A stretch of 64,000 nucleotides of DNA from JANXQZ01 sp038225555 (GTDB lineage Bacteria > Acidobacteriota > Terriglobia > Bryobacterales > Bryobacteraceae): assembly GCA_038225555.1 (NCBI GenBank), contig JBBRRB010000005.1, forward strand, positions 124,001 through 188,000, written 5' to 3'. The notes beneath the pieces are model-generated. The model was not told where the DNA came from, ran no database searches, and was given only the letters and a program-made list of their open reading frames with translations. The position numbers and the translations under genes were made by a program. This document shows positions 8,498-16,565 of the stretch, one piece after another; the stretch's first letter is position 1; the number at the start of each line of letters is the position of its first letter.

Positions 8498-10252
8498 ATG
8501 GGACGGCTTGTATCCGTCAATGTGGGGCTGCCTCGTGACGTGGCATGGCGAGGGGAGAAGGTGCACACCGCGATCTGGAAGCAGCCCGTACAGGGCAGGC
8601 TAGCCGTCCGGCGGCTGAATGTAGAAGGCGATGGACAAGGAGATCTTGCTGGGCACGGAGGGGAGCATCGCGCGGTGATGGTGTATCAAATGGAGTCCTA
8701 TCGCCATTGGGAGGCTCACCTTGGCCGCAACGATTTTGGATTCGGACAGTTTGGCGAGAACTTTACAGTAGTCGGCTTGCCTGATGATGAGGTCTGCATA
8801 GGCGATCAATACCGGATCGGGGGTGCGCTCTTTGAGGTCACTCAGCCACGCGTCACGTGCTATCGCGTGGGTATCAGGATGGCTGAGCCCGCAATGCCTG
8901 CTCTCCTCGTGTCACACCACCGGCCTGGCTTTTACTTTCGCGTGCTGGAGGCAGGTGACGTTGGCGCTGGTGATGAAGTCACGAAGGTTGCGGACGGCCC
9001 CGAACGCATCACGATTGCCAATATCGATGCCCTTCTGTATTTGCCACACCCGTTGCGCAAGGAACTTGAAGCTTCATTGCGCGTGCCGGCGCTCAGCCAA
9101 GGCTGGAAAATATCTTTGAAGGCGCTTGTAGAGCAGGGCGCTTCGGAGGGGGGAAATCCCGGACTGACTGTTTCAGCCGGACCGCCACCGGCCTGGCCGG
9201 GGTTTCGGCCATTGCGAGTCACACGAGTGGATAGAGAGAGTGCCGATGTGGTCTCGTTGTCCTTCGAACAACCGGACGGATCGTCTCTGCCTGCGGCTCT
9301 TCCTGGACAGTTTCTGGTGTTACGGTTGCGCACCGGTCTCGATGGACCAAATCTGCTCCGGAACTATTCGATGTCGGGCATGCCGGGCGCCCACTCTTAT
9401 CGGATCAGCGTCAAACGCGAAGTGAACGGGGCTGTTAGTTCATTCCTGCACGATTCTGTACATCCCGGCGGCGTCTTGGACGTGAGCGCGCCTCGCGGAG
9501 GTTTCACTCTGAGAGCCGGGGACGTACCCGTCGTCTTGCTGAGTGCCGGCATTGGGGCCACGCCCGTACTCGCCATGTTGCACTCGCTGTCCTCAGCCGA
9601 ATCGCGTCGGGAGGTCTGGTGGCTGTACGGAGCGCGAAACCGGGCGGAGCATCCCTTTGCAAAAGAGTCGCGCGGACTTTTGCAAACGCTAGAGCGTGGC
9701 CGAAGCCATATCGTCTACAGCAAGCCCGACTCTTCGGATGAACGGGGCGTGGATTTCGACTCCATAGGGCACCTGAACACGCCGCTGCTCAATAGGCTCG
9801 GTGTAGCTCGCAATGCGGATTACTACCTGTGTGGGCCACCCTCATTCCTTCACAGCCTAACCGAAGGCTTGAAAACATGGGGCGTCGACTCCACGCGAAT
9901 CCACGCGGAAGTGTTTGGTCCGGAAGAGCCGATGACGCCGGGAATTGCGCGATCCTCGCGCCCTCCAGTCCATCCTCCCTCCGGAGACCCCGGACTGGGC
10001 CCTCAGATTTCATTTACACGAAGCGGGCTTACGGTTTCGTGGGATTCACGGTTCTCCAGCTTGTTGGAACTCGCAGAAGCTTGCGACGTTCCCGTACAGT
10101 GGTCTTGCCGCACCGGCGTCTGCCACACCTGCGAATGCGCATTGATCGGGGGAACTGTCGACTATCAGCCCGATCCACTGGACCCGCCCGCCGATGGTAA
10201 TTTGCTGATCTGCTGTTCCAGACCATCTGGCGATGTTGAGATTGATCTATGA
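8498..10252 (+). CDS. MOSC - FAD/NAD(P) reductase - 2Fe-2S ferredoxin fusion
   Basis: A 584-residue soluble three-part protein. Residues 1-165 are a YiiM-like MOSC domain (HGGEHRAVMVYQ, QPRVTCYRVGIRM with the conserved Cys). Residues about 230-465 are a ferredoxin-reductase-like flavoprotein (LLRNYSMSGMPG for flavin, LLSAGIGATPVLAM for nucleotide, YYLCGPPSF). The C-terminal 90 residues are a plant-type 2Fe-2S ferredoxin (SCRTGVCHTCECALIGG, LLICCSRPSG). The layout suggests electrons from NAD(P)H pass via FAD and Fe-S to a molybdenum-type MOSC centre. ATG 8498 is chosen over 8489 because AGGAG at 8484-8488 is correctly spaced only for 8498. Confidence 0.88.
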   Translation: MGRLVSVNVGLPRDVAWRGEKVHTAIWKQPVQGRLAVRRLNVEGDGQGDLAGHGGEHRAVMVYQMESYRHWEAHLGRNDFGFGQFGENFTVVGLPDDEVCIGDQYRIGGALFEVTQPRVTCYRVGIRMAEPAMPALLVSHHRPGFYFRVLEAGDVGAGDEVTKVADGPERITIANIDALLYLPHPLRKELEASLRVPALSQGWKISLKALVEQGASEGGNPGLTVSAGPPPAWPGFRPLRVTRVDRESADVVSLSFEQPDGSSLPAALPGQFLVLRLRTGLDGPNLLRNYSMSGMPGAHSYRISVKREVNGAVSSFLHDSVHPGGVLDVSAPRGGFTLRAGDVPVVLLSAGIGATPVLAMLHSLSSAESRREVWWLYGARNRAEHPFAKESRGLLQTLERGRSHIVYSKPDSSDERGVDFDSIGHLNTPLLNRLGVARNADYYLCGPPSFLHSLTEGLKTWGVDSTRIHAEVFGPEEPMTPGIARSSRPPVHPPSGDPGLGPQISFTRSGLTVSWDSRFSSLLELAEACDVPVQWSCRTGVCHTCECALIGGTVDYQPDPLDPPADGNLLICCSRPSGDVEIDL

Positions 10253-10587
10253 CTGCTCGGCCGCCATGGGACATCATTTCGCGACTGGAGTGATCTAAAC
10301 CTGGTGATTTTCTCCGCCCGAAAGAAACCGCTCTACCGCGAAGGGTGGAGGAATTCTGCTACGCGGTCCTTGTACCCTGCCGACTTTGCTCGGCTTTGTC
10401 GGCCTACGTTACTGGCGCCGCAAACGCGGCCAGTTGCGCCGAACCGTCCGGGCTGGTTACACCCGTTGTAGGGAACCCCCTACAACCGACCGGAGTGGTC
10501 AAGCGTGACCAGCATCTTGAGTACGCGACTGCGCTCGTTGCATTGGCGGAGGCGATAGCGGTACTCGTAACATGAGTGTTCGCCTGC
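10253..10587. other. Intergenic region with perfect hairpin
   Basis: No gene is supported. A perfect 9-bp inverted repeat with a 4-nt loop lies at 10465-10486 (GTTGTAGGG / CCCTACAAC, loop AACC). It lies between convergent genes but is distant from both stops and lacks a T tract, so it is more likely a repeat-type hairpin than a terminator. Confidence 0.4.
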
Positions 10588-11277
10588 TTACGCGACTATT
10601 CCGAACAAAGCTCCGACACCGGCTGTCAGCCCCATGGCGAGTGCACCCCAGAACGTGACGCGCATTGCGCCTTGCGCTATCCGTGCGCCGCCAGCATGGG
10701 CGGCCAGTCCGCCTAGAAGCGCGAGGAACACCAGTGAGGTTCCAGAGACAAGCGGCATCAGTCCTGCCTCTGGGGTTATTGCAGTAACCAAGAGCGGCAT
10801 CGCGCCTCCCACGGCGAAGCTTCCCGCTGACGCGAACGCAGCCTGAAGCGGTCGGGCGCTCAGCGTCTCGGAGATGCCGAGTTCGTCCCGCGCATGTGCA
10901 CCTAGCGCGTCGCGAGCCATCAACTGCTCGGCGACCTGCTTTGCCAGCGAAGGTTCGAGCCCACGTTTGACGTAGATCTCCGCGAGTTCCTTGTGCTCGC
11001 TCGCGTCGTCCGAGTTAAGTTCCCTGCTCTCAATTTCGAGATCGGCCTGTTCGGTGTCTGCCTGCGAATGGACAGACACATACTCTCCTGCCGCCATCGA
11101 CATCGCCCCGGCGACAAGCCCAGCCACCCCTGCCACAAACACATCGCTGTGAGTCCGGTGTGCAGATGCCACGCCCAGCACCAGACTCGCTGTTGAAAGA
11201 ATACCGTCGTTTGCGCCCAATACTGCTGCGCGCAGCCAGCCTATGCGTCCTGTCTTGTGTTGTTCTTTCACTGGCAT
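10588..11277 (-). CDS. VIT1/CCC1-family metal transporter
   Basis: A 229-residue inner-membrane protein of the VIT family, which exports or sequesters Fe2+/Mn2+. Visible features are the first helix with WLRAAVLGANDGILSTASLVLG, the AGAMSMAAGEYVSVHSQ helix, a cytosolic acidic region rich in Glu (ESRELNSDDASEHKELAEIY) like the metal-binding domain of the family, and three C-terminal helices. It is divergently transcribed from mgtA with 175 bp between, so the two may respond to related metal signals; that link is inference. Confidence 0.88.
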   Translation of the reverse strand: MPVKEQHKTGRIGWLRAAVLGANDGILSTASLVLGVASAHRTHSDVFVAGVAGLVAGAMSMAAGEYVSVHSQADTEQADLEIESRELNSDDASEHKELAEIYVKRGLEPSLAKQVAEQLMARDALGAHARDELGISETLSARPLQAAFASAGSFAVGGAMPLLVTAITPEAGLMPLVSGTSLVFLALLGGLAAHAGGARIAQGAMRVTFWGALAMGLTAGVGALFGIVA

Positions 11278-11452
11278 TTCTTCAGGCCCCGGTTGATCTT
11301 GGAAACTCTCAGCTGCGGGAAACCGAAGTTACTCGACTCACTCATCGCGGTCAGGCGGACGGAGATCGTCCACTCACGCGCGTCGTCACACCACAACGCT
11401 AGTATAGGTTGTAAGAAGAGCGTATCGTCAGCTGAAACGACCGAAGGAAAGT

Positions 11453-14137
11453 ATGTCAACTCCTGATGCGGATACGGCCTTGGAGGGCAAGGCCGGGGTA
11501 CCAGGACCCAACGTCGCTCGGCCACCGCTCGGCCCGGTTGAATCTTCGATTCCAACAAATGCGAAGACCACGAAGATTCAAGTTTCCCCTGCGGTACTCG
11601 ATGCCTCGCAAAAGGCCAACGAAGAACTTCTTCGCGACTTGCGCACTACTCCGAGCGGTCTGACGCAAGCCGAAGCCGAAGACCGGGCGCGCACGACGGG
11701 TACAAATGAGGTTGCGCAGGAGAAGCCGCAAGGCTGGCCTGTCCGCCTTCTGAAGATCATTCGTAACCCTCTGGTCATTCTGCTCACAACTCTCTCGGCG
11801 GTCTCCTTTGCTACCGGTGACTCGCGTGCCGGCACAGTGATGGCGATGATGGTAGCACTGAGTGTGGGACTTCGCTTCTGGCAGGAGGCACGCGCGGACG
11901 CGGCAGCAGCGAAGCTCAAGGCCATGATCCACGTGACCGCTACTGTCATCCGCGACGGCAAGGGGAGGGAGATTCGGCTCCGTGACCTGGTGCCCGGGGA
12001 CATTGTCCAGCTTTCCGCGGGTGACATGATTCCCGGCGACGTCCGAGTGCTGTCTTCCAAAGACCTCTTCGTGAGCCAAGGAAGCCTCACCGGTGAGTCG
12101 CTTCCGGTTGAGAAACTCCCAGATCCCGAAACGAAGGCGGCAAGCTCACCCACTGAGCTGAAAAACATATGCTTCATGGGGACCAACGTCCAAAGCGGCA
12201 CCGCGACTGCGGTCGTGGTCACGACTGGCGTCCGTACATATTTCGGCAGTATGGCCAGCTCGATCACCGGGGAGCGGGTAGAGACTAGCTTCGACCAGGG
12301 CCTGAACCGGTTCACCTGGTTAATGATCCGGCTGATGGCGGTGATGGTGCCACTTGTTCTCCTCATCAACGGCTTCACGAAGCACGACTGGAAAGGCGCA
12401 TTTTTCTTTGCCATGGCCGTTGCCGTAGGTCTCACGCCTGAAATGCTTCCGATGATCGTTTCAGTGTGCCTCTCCAAGGGCGCGCTTGCCATGAGTCGTC
12501 GGAAAGTGATCGTCAAGCGACTGAATGCAATCCAGAATTTCGGAGGGATGGACGTCTTGTGCACGGATAAGACAGGCACGCTCACCGAGGATCGCGTCGT
12601 CCTCATGAGACATTGCAACGTCTCTGGTCGCGAAAGCGATGACGTGCTTTTGGACGGCTATCTGATCAGCTATTTCCAGACGGGCCTCAAGAATCTGCTG
12701 GACCGGGCGATTCTGGATAGTCCCGAATTCCACGCAAAGGCCGATATCGAGAAATACAAGAAGTTGGATGAAATCCCGTTCGATTTCACCCGGCGAATGA
12801 TGTCCGTGCTGGTGGAGAGCCCAGAAGGCAAGAGCATGCTCCTCACCAAGGGAGCGCCGGAGGAGGTCTTTCTTCACTCGTCGCACTTTGAACTAGACGG
12901 GAAGTTGTCCCCGATGGACCCGAATCTGATGGTCGGGCTGAAAGAACAGTACGAGAACCTCAGCAACGACGGCTTTCGCGTGCTGGCCGTGGCGACCAAG
13001 GACCTTCCTGGGAAACAAATCTGCGCCAAAGATGACGAGCGCGAACTCGTGCTCAGAGGGTACGTCGCGTTCCTCGACCCACCCAAGAGCAGCGCGGCGC
13101 GTGCACTTGAGGCCCTTCACCAGCACGGTGTCGCGGTGAAAATCCTAACAGGAGATAACCACCTCATCAGCCGAAAGGTGTGTAAAGACGTAGGCCTTGT
13201 GGCCGACCCCATGCTCCTTGGCGGAGACGTAGAGAAAATGTCGGACACCGAACTTGTCGTGGCCGCGGAGAAGACGACGCTCTTCGCACGCCTCTCCCCG
13301 GCCCACAAAGAACGCGTCATCCGTGCGCTCCGGACTAAGGGGCACGTCGTCGGTTTCATGGGCGACGGCATCAACGATGCGCCCGCCTTGCGGGCCGCCG
13401 ACGTTGGCATCTCCGTAGACACGGCGACGGACATCGCCAAGGAATCCGCAGACTTGATCTTGCTTGAGAAGGACCTCATGGTCCTAGAAGGGGGAGTTAC
13501 CGAAGGCCGGAAGGTATTCGCAAATATCCTCAAATATATCCGGATGGGGGCAAGCTCCAACTTCGGGAACATGTTCAGTGTGCTGGGGGCGAGCGCCTTC
13601 CTCCCGTTCCTTCCAATGGCTCCCATCCAGGTGCTGACAAACAACCTCCTGTACGACTTCTCGCAGGTGCCGATCCCAACGGACGCGGTGGATGACGAGC
13701 AAGTGGCCCGGCCACGACCCTGGGACATTGGCGAGATCAGGCGGTTCATCCTCTTCATTGGCCCCATTAGTTCGATCTTCGACTACACGACGTTCTTCGT
13801 TATGCTCTATGTCTTCAAGTGTTGGGACCCGTCCAGGGCGTCGGTATTTCAAACAGGTTGGTTCGTCGAGTCCCTGATGACGCAGACGATTATCATCCAT
13901 GTCATTCGTACAAACAAAATCCCATTCATTCAAAGCCGCGCAAGCCGCGCCCTAACGCTCACGACGTTGTCCATTATGGTGTTCGGTATGTGGCTGCCGT
14001 ATTCCCCGTTGGCGCCATCGCTGGGCTTTTCGCAACTTCCATTGATGTATTGGCCGATCCTGATGCTGACACTGCTCGCATACGTGGGCCTCACGCAAAT
14101 GACCAAAGTCTGGTTGCTGCGCAAGAAATGGATTTAA
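11453..14137 (+). CDS. mgtA: Magnesium-translocating P-type ATPase
   Basis: An 894-residue P-type ATPase of the MgtA (IIIB) type that imports Mg2+ into the cytoplasm. Markers in order are the cation-transporter N-domain (LRTTPSGLTQAEAEDR), the actuator motif SLTGESLPVEK, phosphorylation site DKTGTLTED near residue 372, hinge GDGINDAPAL near 635, and a C-terminal membrane domain ending in WLLRKKWI. The first 70 residues are a low-complexity extension rich in Pro, Ala and Thr, longer than in enterobacterial MgtA. GAAGGAAAG precedes the ATG. Confidence 0.93.
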   Translation: MSTPDADTALEGKAGVPGPNVARPPLGPVESSIPTNAKTTKIQVSPAVLDASQKANEELLRDLRTTPSGLTQAEAEDRARTTGTNEVAQEKPQGWPVRLLKIIRNPLVILLTTLSAVSFATGDSRAGTVMAMMVALSVGLRFWQEARADAAAAKLKAMIHVTATVIRDGKGREIRLRDLVPGDIVQLSAGDMIPGDVRVLSSKDLFVSQGSLTGESLPVEKLPDPETKAASSPTELKNICFMGTNVQSGTATAVVVTTGVRTYFGSMASSITGERVETSFDQGLNRFTWLMIRLMAVMVPLVLLINGFTKHDWKGAFFFAMAVAVGLTPEMLPMIVSVCLSKGALAMSRRKVIVKRLNAIQNFGGMDVLCTDKTGTLTEDRVVLMRHCNVSGRESDDVLLDGYLISYFQTGLKNLLDRAILDSPEFHAKADIEKYKKLDEIPFDFTRRMMSVLVESPEGKSMLLTKGAPEEVFLHSSHFELDGKLSPMDPNLMVGLKEQYENLSNDGFRVLAVATKDLPGKQICAKDDERELVLRGYVAFLDPPKSSAARALEALHQHGVAVKILTGDNHLISRKVCKDVGLVADPMLLGGDVEKMSDTELVVAAEKTTLFARLSPAHKERVIRALRTKGHVVGFMGDGINDAPALRAADVGISVDTATDIAKESADLILLEKDLMVLEGGVTEGRKVFANILKYIRMGASSNFGNMFSVLGASAFLPFLPMAPIQVLTNNLLYDFSQVPIPTDAVDDEQVARPRPWDIGEIRRFILFIGPISSIFDYTTFFVMLYVFKCWDPSRASVFQTGWFVESLMTQTIIIHVIRTNKIPFIQSRASRALTLTTLSIMVFGMWLPYSPLAPSLGFSQLPLMYWPILMLTLLAYVGLTQMTKVWLLRKKWI

Positions 14138-14551
14138 GCCACTTCCGTAGCCGTCTCTCAGAGCATCGTCGGATTCGCCTCAGAAAGGGGGCCGCCACGA
14201 CCAAAACGCCGCACAGGCGGCCTCGTCCTTCATCGCTCTGCTAAGTGAGGTTCCCCTCTACGCGCTCATGTACCGAGCAAGTAGCGGGGAACAAAGACTC
14301 TTGGATTCTGACGGAGAAGAAGACTGCTCGGCTAAGGGAGCAGTGCCAACAATTGTGCCAGCAGCTTAAACAGCCTTCCTCAATCCTACCGCGAACATAC
14401 CGCGAACTTAGACGCTCAAGACGGCACATTCTCAAACTGAACTGCGCCCAGGTGCTCAACGCATATCCCATCGTCTCCTCGCTCCAAAAACGGGATTTGT
14501 ATTAGGCGACTGGGGTTAAGGATTGTGAATAAATAAGCTTAACAGCTATCG
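14138..14551. other. Region without supportable gene
   Basis: Open frames on both strands here have atypical composition and match nothing I recognise. The stretch leads into a transposase remnant and is best read as accessory scar DNA. Confidence 0.35.
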
Positions 14552-14713
14552 TTAATTGTTCGGATGAATCGTGTAGTTCGATTCGCCATGGAAGTTGTCT
14601 GGCGTTAGATTGACATGGGCAAACTCTTCGTCCGTGATCTTGCGCCCGACTGGATACTTGCTGGCGTTGATGCAATGACACAGCATTGTGCTCTGGCCGG
14701 CTGCGGTGGCTGT
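14552..14713 (-). mobile_element. ISAzo13-family transposase C-terminal remnant
   Basis: The frame ending at 14552 encodes SKYPVGRKITDEEFAHVNL followed by TPDNFHGESNYTIHP. This matches the C-terminal signature of ISAzo13/Rhodopirellula-type transposases, which usually read YPTGIKVSDEEM, then FHGEWNYTI. Only about 50 residues remain, with no catalytic core and no recognisable terminal inverted repeats. It marks a past insertion that has since been lost. Confidence 0.6.
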
Positions 14714-14803
14714 CATACTCCTGAAATCAGCAGCGTGGGAAATTGAGCGTCTCTTCGTTATAAGTGAAACTCTAGTCCCCGCCCGAACGACCATTCTGTT
14801 TCA

Positions 14804-14947
14804 ATGAATGTCGATATCGATGTGATTGGGGAGGTATCGCTCAAAGACGACCACGAAATATGGAACGGCTTAGAGAAGCTCCGTCATAAGAAAAATGAGA
14901 TCTTCGAGGGCTGCATAACAGATAAAACCAGGAGCTTAATAGAATAA
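14804..14947 (+). pseudogene. TIGR04255-like protein, C-terminal fragment
   Basis: A 47-residue frame from ATG 14804. It encodes NVDIDVIGEVSLKDDHEIWNG then LEKLRHKKNEIFEGCITDKT, resembling the conserved end of TIGR04255-family proteins (LDIDVF, then L..LR..KN.IFF..IT). The N-terminal 200 or so residues normally present are absent; the frame closes upstream at 14765. The stop overlaps the ATG of the next gene (TAATG), preserving a two-gene arrangement. Function of the family is unknown. Confidence 0.5.
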
Positions 14948-15255
14948 TGCCAGCTATTGCTGAGCCACCAAAACGTGTTCACGAGACTCATGATAGACTA
15001 ACCGGTCCGCCGGGAATATATCGGATTCTGCCGCAAGGTGTCGGGTTTGAGCCTTATATAAAACTCCAGAAGGATCTAAAGCGTAGCCTATCCATTAGCA
15101 CGTACCTTTCGGACGCCGATCGGCATCAGAGCATCGGATGGTATGCGACGATTTTAAATCTCCGAAGTCCATGGGTAGTCAAGTTCCGATGTCGTGGACA
15201 GACGAGCCCGAGGGAGCCACGGCCCGGAACCGAGTTGAACACCGTCCCGTGCTAA
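14947..15255 (+). CDS. Hypothetical protein coupled to TIGR04255-like fragment
   Basis: A 102-residue frame starting MPAIAEPPKRVHETHDRL. The middle (IYRILPQGVGFEPYIKLQKDL) looks protein-like, while the C-terminal 20 residues are Pro/Arg-rich and may be non-native. It begins inside the stop codon of the preceding fragment, so it was probably its translational partner. I do not recognise a domain. It may be a remnant, as it sits in a decaying region. Confidence 0.42.
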   Translation: MPAIAEPPKRVHETHDRLTGPPGIYRILPQGVGFEPYIKLQKDLKRSLSISTYLSDADRHQSIGWYATILNLRSPWVVKFRCRGQTSPREPRPGTELNTVPC

Positions 15256-15284
15256 CACTACTGGATGCTACAGGATAACCCTAT

Positions 15285-15317
15285 CGTTTGCGGGTTCGAG
15301 CCCCTTCGTCCCTGCCA
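15285..15317 (+). other. tRNA-3'-end-like sequence
   Basis: GGGTTCGAGCCCC followed by TTCGTCCCTG and CCA resembles a tRNA T-arm plus acceptor 3' strand ending in an encoded CCA at 15315-15317. No matching 5' acceptor strand lies at the right distance upstream, and one T-stem pair fails, so this is not a complete tRNA. It could be a tRNA fragment left by integration of an element, or chance. Confidence 0.28.
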
Positions 15318-15429
15318 CGCTTCTGTCCTTCCGATCACTTGAGAGTTTTGTCGGCCACCATTGGCTTTAGCCAGAAAGCCAGGCGTTACATCTTGACGGC
15401 GAAGAACCTGCAACAGTATCATTTGCCCT

Positions 15430-15798
15430 ATGGGACAAGCAAAGAAACTCCACACAGATTGGCAGACCTTTAAGGCGGGCAAAGGCGCCACCATGATCAA
15501 GGACGCTGGACTGAAACTAAATGCTGGCCTTGGCCCAAAATTGGACACCCTGGATGCTAAGTGGGGTACCAAAGACGGCCAGAAGGCAGCCGACGACGTT
15601 AAGAAAATCGTGCCGAAATACAAGACGCTGTTCAGTACTGCTACGCCGTCAGCAAAGTCGAAGAAGGGGCCTGATGGCAACACGCGCGATGGCGCCAACG
15701 TGTCGACGAACCCGTATCAGGACCACAAGAAAGCAGCGGACGATCTCCTGACCTCAATTCTGAATGTTGCAAACCAGCACAAACTTGCAGCGAAGTGA
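15430..15798 (+). CDS. Small lysine-rich hypothetical protein
   Basis: A 122-residue soluble, basic protein with high Lys and Ala content and few aromatic residues (MGQAKKLHTDWQTFKAGKG, then helices such as DGQKAADDVKKIVPKYKTL and DHKKAADDLLTSILNVANQ). The two helical regions are joined by a Gly/Asn/Asp-rich linker. There is no signal peptide and no recognised domain. Its composition differs from shadow frames, so it is likely a real gene. Confidence 0.55.
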   Translation: MGQAKKLHTDWQTFKAGKGATMIKDAGLKLNAGLGPKLDTLDAKWGTKDGQKAADDVKKIVPKYKTLFSTATPSAKSKKGPDGNTRDGANVSTNPYQDHKKAADDLLTSILNVANQHKLAAK

Positions 15799-15806
15799 AC
15801 ACAACG

Positions 15807-16124
15807 CTAAAGCGGCAACATTTCCAAGGCGGCCTGCAGCTCGGAAAGAGCTTTCTGATCGCCAATCCGAGTTGCCGTTTCGATCCCTTGCTCATACATT
15901 TGGCGAGCGTCTTCGGGTCGGTTTAGCTTCTCCAAAGTCTGGCCTCCATGAAAGTAGGCGTAGGTGTAGGAGGGGTTGTTTAGCAGAACGGTCCGGAATT
16001 CAGTCACGGCGTGCTCCAGGTCGCCGGCCTTTACGTGTTCCATCGCCAGGCCATAGCGAGCGAAAGCGTCGGTGGGGCTTTGCGCCACCAAACTCCGCAG
16101 GATCTCTAAACGGTTCGTTGCCAT
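15807..16124 (-). CDS. Tetratricopeptide repeat protein
   Basis: A 105-residue cytoplasmic protein made of about two and a half TPR units: PTDAFARYGLAMEHVKAGDL, then HAVTEFRTVLLNNPSYTYAYF and LEKLNRPEDARQMYEQGIETA. Small TPR proteins of this size are common in Acidobacteria and serve as protein-binding scaffolds. No partner can be inferred: neighbours are convergent or divergent and unrelated. Confidence 0.82.
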   Translation of the reverse strand: MATNRLEILRSLVAQSPTDAFARYGLAMEHVKAGDLEHAVTEFRTVLLNNPSYTYAYFHGGQTLEKLNRPEDARQMYEQGIETATRIGDQKALSELQAALEMLPL

Positions 16125-16145
16125 CTACGTGCTACTATACCCGCT

Positions 16146-16565
16146 GTGGCGTGCCCGTTTTTCTATCCTGCCGAAAAAATGGAAGACCACGGGTTCACGG
16201 TGGCTCCACGGCTGCCGCTGGGTGAGGCCTGCACAGGAGAATGCCGGAGCGGATCCTTGCCCTATTGGCCCGACTCCGCGCTTTTGAATAAGGCTTGCAA
16301 CGTGGGCCATGGTCGGCACTACTGCGGGCGTTTTCCGCAAAGCGCCAAGGCCGACGCCGTGCGATTCCATGTGCGGGAGAGTAAGGAAAACTTTATTAGT
16401 GTTCAGTGCATTCTAGAGAACGAATGCCACCCGGCTGGACACTGTGCGATCGAGTATTCGAAGAGAGACCGGATATTTCTTCGAGAGCACGAGGATGCAG
16501 TGATCCAGCGTCAGGCGGCAGTGTTTCTGCGCAGTTATCTTGAACGTGCTACTGAGTCAGCGTGA
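16146..16565 (+). CDS. Conserved cysteine-rich acidobacterial protein (MACPFF type)
   Basis: A 139-residue protein starting MACPFFYPAEKME. It contains PLGEACTGECRSG, a CNVGHGRHYCGRFPQS segment and a C-terminal half with ISVQCILENECHPAG. I recognise the MACPFF..P and RFP..DAVRF pattern from small uncharacterised proteins in acidobacterial genomes; the spaced cysteines suggest metal or Fe-S binding, which is inference. Its 3' end overlaps the convergent M56 gene by 17 bp. Confidence 0.62.
   Translation: MACPFFYPAEKMEDHGFTVAPRLPLGEACTGECRSGSLPYWPDSALLNKACNVGHGRHYCGRFPQSAKADAVRFHVRESKENFISVQCILENECHPAGHCAIEYSKRDRIFLREHEDAVIQRQAAVFLRSYLERATESA

Noticed and set aside
10345..10575. A 76-codon frame in the mgtA/MOSC intergenic region
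   Set aside because: It spans the perfect hairpin at 10465-10486 and shows no domain or ribosome site.
14245..14505. An 86-codon plus-strand frame after mgtA
   Set aside because: Composition is unlike its neighbours, there is no ribosome site or recognisable motif, and it lies in scar DNA next to a transposase remnant.
15211..15317. A complete tRNA ending at the CCA-like site
   Set aside because: The only 5' acceptor candidate (15211-15217) pairs poorly and is 107 bases from the CCA, too far for a normal tRNA, and no anticodon arm with T33 fits.
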